Source: Triangularia verruculosa
Lineage: Eukaryota > Ascomycota > Sordariomycetes > Sordariales > Podosporaceae
Length of the DNA stretch: 11,440 nt
Direction: 5' to 3'
NCBI GenBank assembly: GCA_033296885.1
Contig: MU864147.1
Span: forward strand, 1-11,440
Each line of letters begins with the position of its first letter. Position 1 is the first letter of the stretch. Under the pieces are notes generated by a model. The model was not told where the DNA came from. It did no database searches and worked only from the letters and a program-made list of their open reading frames with translations. This document shows positions 8,200 to 11,440 of the stretch, one piece after another. The translations under genes were made by a program, and so were the position numbers.

Positions 8200-8260
8200 T
8201 AAACGATAAAAAGAAAAGGTACTTAGATTACGGGTAATACCTATAAATCTAAATACCGAG

Positions 8261-8330
8261 AACCTCGACGGGAATCGAACCTACACCTCCGACGTAATAG
8301 TCGACGTACTGTATATTATATTATAAGGTT
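8261..8330 (-). pseudogene. tRNA-Asp-like pseudogene (RIPed)
   Basis: On the minus strand these 70 bases fold as a tRNA: acceptor AACCTTA / CGAGGTT, D stem ATAT / GTAC, anticodon stem TCGAC / GTCGG, variable loop AGGT, and T arm GTAGG-TTCGATT-CCCGT. The T loop TTCGATT is exact. The mismatches (A:C in the acceptor, D and T stems) are each explained by one G-to-A or C-to-T change. The anticodon loop reads TATTAC and is one base short. Undoing the mutations gives a loop of the CTGTCAC type with anticodon GTC, as in eukaryotic tRNA-Asp. No CCA is encoded. It lies 58 bases after the pol stop, inside the retrotransposon, and shares its RIP. A chance likeness is unlikely, but the isotype rests on partial evidence. 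Confidence 0.65.
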
Positions 8331-8381
8331 AATAAATACCTAAAGATCGGACTATAATTAACTTTACAAACCTTAATTGCC

Positions 8382-9053
8382 TTAGGAGACTGGAGGATTT
8401 CCGTCGGGAGAGCCCGGAGCGGCGAGGGGTGGAGAACTCCGGGAGGAGCCAGCGATTAGCTTTAGAAAGAGGTCGGGACTAGACGGAAGGTCGAAGGATA
8501 GGTCGTTCGGGAGATCTTGACCGGGCTAGCTTAGTATTATAGAAGCCTAGTCGAAAAAAGAAGAAAGGGGAAGATTAGCGGTGGAGGAGGATTACGTTTC
8601 CTCCCGCTCTAAATCCTTAATTAACCGCTCCTCGCGGGCCGCGATGCAACGGAATTTGGTAGTTAAGGCGCGACGCTAGGTATCTATTCGCGAGAGCTTC
8701 GAAGCAGCTTATAGTATAGTCGTACGAGCCTTTTGCTCTTCGGCGTCTAATTTCTCTTTCTAGCGACGTAAAGAAGCTATTAAGGCAGGAGTAAGGCTTA
8801 GGATATTATAGTCGGCGCGGCTAGAACTTATGTAATAGTTGTATTTAGAGGAACGTTCGAAAATGCGATAATCGGAGATATTAAGGGCTTTATAGGTAGA
8901 ATAGGGAAGTATTTCGTTATTAAAGATAAAAGTAGCGGCTATAAGATTCTAACGGCGAAGGGTATTAGAAGGGCCTTTCAGCGTAGACTTCTTAACGCGG
9001 TTAGATATTGCGGAAGAGTAGTGATGGAAAGGAAAACTTACCTAAGGAGGAAG
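8382..9053 (-). pseudogene. Antisense passenger gene remnant in the Gypsy element
   Basis: A minus-strand frame stays in register from about 9053 to a TAA at 8382-8384, broken by several TAG/TAA codons and by no TGA. Readable parts include KSTLKGPSNTLRR, ATFIFNNEILPYSTYKAL, DYRIFERSSKYNYYI, SRADYNILSLTPALIASLRR, KEKLDAEEQKAR and AAREERLIKDLEREE, then a Ser/Pro-rich tail (PSSPDLF, SSRSSPPLAAPGSPDG). The middle is a likely charged coiled coil. It resembles no Gag or Pol domain and I cannot name the family. The start is unclear: the ATG at 9117 is out of frame, and CAA-TAA-TAA-CTT-CCT-CCT-TAG lies upstream. A possible 51-bp intron (8991-9041) has a multiple-of-three length, so either reading keeps the frame. 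Confidence 0.6.
8991..9041 (-). other. Putative 51-bp spliceosomal intron in the antisense gene
   Basis: On the minus strand there is a donor GTAAGT (9041-9036), a branch site CTAAC (9004-9000) and an acceptor TTAAG ending at 8991. The size, the CTAAC branch and the short branch-to-acceptor distance are typical of filamentous ascomycete introns. It has no stop in frame and its length is divisible by three, so it could instead be read through. Confidence 0.45.
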
Positions 9054-9103
9054 TTATTATTGGAAAAAAAATAAAAGGAATTAGGTTATCGGGACGTCGG
9101 CCT

Positions 9104-9114
9104 AAGAGGGGGAG
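9104..9114 (+). promoter_or_regulatory. Polypurine tract before the 3' LTR
   Basis: AAGAGGGGGAG, a run of 11 purines, lies just before the LTR start at 9120. In LTR retrotransposons this tract resists RNase H and primes plus-strand DNA synthesis. It fixes the orientation of the element as plus and the LTR that follows as the 3' one. Confidence 0.75.
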
Positions 9115-9230
9115 CATTGTATTATAACCTTGGTATATAGACGATAATAACGATTAGTTATAGAACTACAGGAAGTGGGGACCAATCGGGAAAATACTTA
9201 GGAAAACTAATCATAATGAGGAACGATGAT

Positions 9231-9308
9231 CAGTGTACTTAGGGCACTGAGCAGAGGAAGCAGAATGCTCAGTATACTTAGGGCATTGAGCAGAGTAAGC
9301 ACGACTAG
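9231..9308. repeat. Two 39-bp tandem units in U3
   Basis: Unit 1 (9231-9269) starts CAGTGTACTTAGGGCACTGAG and unit 2 (9270-9308) starts CAGTATACTTAGGGCATTGAG. Most differences are RIP-type. Unit 1 begins with the small inverted pair CAGTG / CACTG. Tandem repeats in U3 often hold transcription-factor sites. The solo LTR at 10339 lacks these units. Confidence 0.8.
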
Positions 9309-9317
9309 GAGAAAGTC

Positions 9318-9325
9318 TATATATA
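9318..9325 (+). promoter_or_regulatory. TATA box of the 3' LTR
   Basis: TATATATA followed by CGGAGGAACTAGATA lies about 198 bases from the LTR start and at the U3/R side of the conserved block. The same element is at 10555-10562 in the other LTR. It is probably the promoter for element transcription, and the position of R is inferred. Confidence 0.5.
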
Positions 9326-9574
9326 CGGAGGAACTAGATAATTATAGATAGTTCCGCAGTATATAATTACAGCTTATATTCACGGTATCTTGTGTTTACA
9401 TTGAGACATCTTATTATGCACTATTTAGCTGCACCGAACCAATTGTCAGAAGTAGCCTTCAACCGAGTATCCCTTTCAGAGGTTCTGTACAGGGGTTCGT
9501 CACATATAATAATCATAAGATATTATATTTATACGATACTTATTACTTTCTATATAAACCAACGAACCTAAGAA

Positions 9575-9795
9575 TTTATAATATTATAACTCCTATATTA
9601 ATAAAAATAAAGGGACCGTCTTTACTAAATATACTATTTTCTTTTCACTTTTAATTCTCTCTCTTTATTTTATACTTTAATTAAAATACTTAATTTATAT
9701 TAAGAACTTTATTAAAGTAAATTATTTTAATTAATACTTTTAATAAATATAATTAATATATTAAATATATATAGTTAATTAATTAATTATAATTG
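9575..9795 (+). repeat. Repeat X, copy 3
   Basis: A direct copy of 2811-3010 and an inverted copy of 2165-2441. It shares ATTATAACTYCTATATTAATAAAA, TTTATACTTTAATTAA and TTAATTTATATTAAGAACTTT, and with copy 1 also a right-hand extension around AATTAATATATTAAATATA. It begins about 70 bases after the 3' LTR, so the retrotransposon may have inserted beside or into an X repeat. Confidence 0.8.
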
Positions 9796-9890
9796 GCGAT
9801 ATCTTTATTTAATTTTTTATTATTTAAGTAAAAAGTGAATATTCGCCGATTTTAAAATATAACTTATCTTTAAATTATGTAATAAGTATA

Positions 9891-9990
9891 GAATATTATA
9901 TAATATAACTTTAACCGATAATACCGGAGTTATAAAGAAAACCAACATCGGATATAGCGGTATAAAAGAACTTTCTTTTTAGGAAATTAT
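9891..9990 (+). repeat. Repeat Y, copy 2
   Basis: A direct copy of 2551-2650, including TATAATATAACTTTAACCG, ATAATACCGGA and the MITE-type end ACATCGGATATAGCG. As at 2.5 kb, an X repeat lies near it. Here both are in plus orientation and about 100 bases apart. Confidence 0.8.
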
Positions 9991-10233
9991 TTTCTTTGTG
10001 GATACATTTTTATAATATAGTTTTCCTTAATTTAAACAATTTTACTAACCCAATTAAATTATAGCTTTATATATTTAAAAAGTATAAAAGAAAAGAACTT
10101 GAAGATAAACTCCGGTAATTTTATAACGATATATAAAGTATAATATTTCTATTTAATATAATATAAGACCTTATGTGTCTTAGAAGAAAATAAATTCTCA
10201 AAAAAAAGTTCTTTACAACGCTATACCCGGCGT
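9945..10233. mobile_element. MITE-like element, second copy
   Basis: The left end (9945-9973) reads ACATCGGATATAGCGGTATAAAAG followed by AACTTT. The right end (10206-10233) reads AAGTTCTTTACAACGCTATACCCGGCGT. These are inverted copies of each other and match the ends of the 2605-2812 element. At 289 bp it is larger than that copy and has no coding capacity. The right end is almost unmutated, while the left has the RIP form CATCGGAT for CGCCGGGT. Confidence 0.65.
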
Positions 10234-10379
10234 ATATAATACCTTATTAATTCCGTAAAGTTTTTCTACCGTAAAATAAATCTTTTCTTAAAAAACTACG
10301 TAAAAATTAAAACAAATAATATTTTTAGGAAGGCTTCTTGTTACGACCTTGAACACGGGTAGGCGCAGAGTCAGTAGAT

Positions 10380-10552
10380 GGACCAATGGGAGGAGAACCT
10401 TACGGTGCCAGGGGACCTTGTAAACAGCTAATCAGAAGGGGACCGATGGACCGATGCGCGGAGGTCGGTCCAACGGTCCAGGACGACCACTTACAAGAGG
10501 ACCGATGGACCGACGTACTATGAACGGTCCAACGGTCTATGAGGATAACAGG
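10380..10552. repeat. Three 59-60-bp tandem units in the solo LTR U3
   Basis: The units start at 10380 (GGACCAATGG), 10440 (GGACCGATGGACCGATG) and 10499 (GGACCGATGGACCGACG). Units two and three also contain CGGTCCAACGGTC, the inverse of the GGACCG start, so each can fold back on itself. The first unit is diverged and is the part that aligns with U3 of the 3' LTR. Confidence 0.75.
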
Positions 10553-10554
10553 TC

Positions 10555-10562
10555 TATATATA
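10555..10562 (+). promoter_or_regulatory. TATA box of the solo LTR
   Basis: TATATATA followed by CGGAGGAACTAGATAG occupies the same place as 9318-9325 in the other LTR. In an intact solo LTR it could still start transcription rightward into the flank, but nothing coding lies there. Confidence 0.45.
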
Positions 10563-10742
10563 CGGAGGAACTAGATAGCTTGTAGATAGTTCCGCAGTAT
10601 GCAATCACAGCTTGTATTCACGGTATCTTGTGTGTACATTGAGACATCTTGTTGTGCACTGTTTAGCTGCACCGAACCAATTGTCAGAAGTAGCCTTCAA
10701 CCGAGTATCCCTTTTAGAGGTTCTGTACAGGGGTTCGTCACA

Positions 10743-11306
10743 CTTGTACTTACTTCGGTATTATTGAAATAAACGAACGTAATTCTCTCTATATTTATAG
10801 CTTAATTTAATTAAAAGGAAATATCGAAATCCACTAAATACTTAATAAAGTAATAGCCGAGGATAATAAAAAGTATAAATCTAACGTTTATTTATAAATA
10901 AAGTTAATATTTTAAATATAAATAGATATTTTTAATAAGTTAAAAATAATTTACTAAATTAATAATATATATATAATATATTAACGAAGAAAAGGCGGAT
11001 TTACCGTTAATTACCGAACTATCTAATCCTATTTATAACCTTTAATATAATATATTAAAGATCTTTATAAATCTAAAAGAATTATTATAATGATAAAATA
11101 ACTTTATAAATGTAAAGGTAATATATTAGTAATATTATAAATATATATATATTTATATATTATAAAAGAAACGAAGTTCTAAAAAAAAAGTGCTTTAATA
11201 ATACTATACCCGGTATTAATTTTCTTTATAACCTAATATCGTTGGCCAAAGTTATATTATATAATATTATATAATATTATATATTTATTATATACTTATT
11301 ATATTA
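10743..11306. other. AT-rich RIPed DNA with one isolated MITE end
   Basis: No gene or RNA was recognised. A right-type MITE end lies at 11188-11215 (AAGTGCTTTAATAATACTATACCCGGTA), preceded by GAAACGAAGTTCTAAA as in the copy near 2765. Its left partner is not visible, although the sequence back to the solo LTR could hide a mutated one. Three units of an ATAATATTAT-type repeat occupy about 11254-11283. Confidence 0.5.
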
Positions 11307-11440
11307 TTGAAATAGGTATGGCTTATATACAGGCCTAAGGGCCCCGTAGCTAATACACTAATAGCGTAGCGGAATTGTCACACACGATACCTGTAGCTCA
11401 CTGCTGGGGTGCTAGGCTACAGCACCTGGTAGGTGCTGTA
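11307..11440. other. Second non-RIPed, hairpin-rich island (cut by window end)
   Basis: Base composition changes sharply near 11307: CA, TG and GC-rich words return (CAGGCCTAAGGGCCCC, AATTGTCACACACG, ACTGCTGGGGTGC). The last 23 bases are a perfect hairpin, TACAGCACCT (11418-11427), loop GGT, AGGTGCTGTA (11431-11440). GGTGCT at 11409-11414 can compete for the same arm. The style recalls the island at 3990-4387, but I found no shared sequence. It is probably the end of a young or short mobile element continuing beyond the window. Confidence 0.55.

Larger units (their letters stand above)
4690..8202 (+). pseudogene. pol: RIP-killed Ty3/Gypsy chromovirus pol polyprotein
   Basis: One collinear frame of about 1,170 codons carries, in order, protease, reverse transcriptase, RNase H, integrase with GPY/F module, and chromodomain, ending at a TAA at 8200-8202. 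By hand count it holds about 75 in-frame stops, all TAA or TAG except one TGA at 4801. This is what CAA, CAG and TGG codons become when CpA changes to TpA on either strand. I saw no frameshift across 3.4 kb. The domain order protease-RT-RNase H-integrase is that of Ty3/Gypsy, and the C-terminal chromodomain makes it a chromovirus of the kind common in ascomycetes. The stop-free run at 7735-7998 (87 codons, opening with an internal ATG) is only part of the integrase C-terminus and not a separate gene. No functional product is possible. Confidence 0.92.
9120..9504 (+). repeat. 3' LTR of the Gypsy element
   Basis: This 385-bp LTR aligns with the solo copy at 10339-10742. Its start TATTATAACC corresponds to TGTTACGACC there, by RIP changes only, and its end GGGTTCGTCACA is identical. 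The terminal inverted repeat TGTTACGAC / GTTCGTCACA fits an LTR. From the TATA box to the end the copies are nearly the same, and most differences are TG-to-TA or CA-to-TA. The upstream (U3) part is more diverged and carries its own 39-bp tandem repeat. The bases after it (TATAA) cannot be checked against a 5' target duplication because the 5' end of the element is missing. Confidence 0.85.
10339..10742 (+). repeat. Solo LTR of the same Gypsy family, little RIPed
   Basis: This 404-bp LTR starts TGTTACGACC and ends GGTTCGTCACA. No polypurine tract, primer binding site or internal region is attached. It is flanked by AT-rich RIPed DNA, so it is most simply a solo LTR left by recombination. CTTCT precedes and CTTGT follows it, a 4-of-5 match for a target duplication. 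If the LTR is taken to start at 10342 (TACGACC), the flanks are an exact CTTGT pair. It keeps CA and TG better than the 3' LTR at 9120. Its U3 holds 59-60-bp tandem units, and a TATA box lies at 10555-10562. Confidence 0.85.

Noticed and set aside
9115..9117. ATG on the minus strand as the start of the antisense gene
   Set aside because: It is one base out of phase with the exon frame, with or without the 51-bp intron, and it overlaps the polypurine tract.
10823..11130. A decayed coding frame with readable parts such as EEKADLPLITELSNPIYNL
   Set aside because: The readable parts lie in different frames, a TGA occurs, and nothing resembles a known domain.

Overview
This window looks like an AT-rich heterochromatic block from a filamentous ascomycete fungus (Pezizomycotina) that carries out, or once carried out, repeat-induced point mutation (RIP). 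Most of it is very AT-rich. CA and TG dinucleotides are scarce while CG survives. Related repeats differ mainly by C-to-T and G-to-A changes. I found no intact host gene. The longest open frame (7735-7998) is only a stop-free stretch of a dead retrotransposon. The species cannot be told from the sequence.

Layout. 1-1686: a pair of direct repeats (1-290 and 1369-1686) around about 1.1 kb of RIPed DNA, probably the long terminal repeats (LTRs) of a small or degenerate element. 1728-3985: a mosaic of RIPed repeats. It holds two copies of a 205-bp repeat, a fold-back pair that recurs near 9575, and several short inverted-repeat (MITE-like) elements with a shared terminal motif. 3990-4387: a GC-richer, hairpin-rich island that is hardly RIPed, with LTR-like ends. 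4394-9504: the 3' part of a Ty3/Gypsy chromovirus. It has a gag-like remnant, then protease, reverse transcriptase, RNase H, integrase and chromodomain in one collinear frame with about 75 stops. After these come a tRNA-Asp-like pseudogene, an antisense passenger gene, a polypurine tract and the 3' LTR. No matching 5' LTR or primer binding site is present. 9575-10233: further copies of the repeats seen at 2.2-3.0 kb and another MITE-like element. 10339-10742: a better-preserved solo LTR of the same retrotransposon family. 10743-11306: RIPed AT-rich DNA. 11307-11440: a second non-RIPed, hairpin-rich island cut by the window end.

How it fits together. The window is a nest of transposons, nearly all silenced by CpA-to-TpA mutation. 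The pol frame has kept its register over 3.5 kb although it is full of stops, so point mutation rather than deletion inactivated it. The least RIPed pieces (3990-4387, 10339-10742, 11307-11440) are probably later arrivals or too short to be targeted. The most unusual cargo is the antisense coding remnant and the tRNA-Asp-like sequence, both lying between the chromodomain and the polypurine tract.
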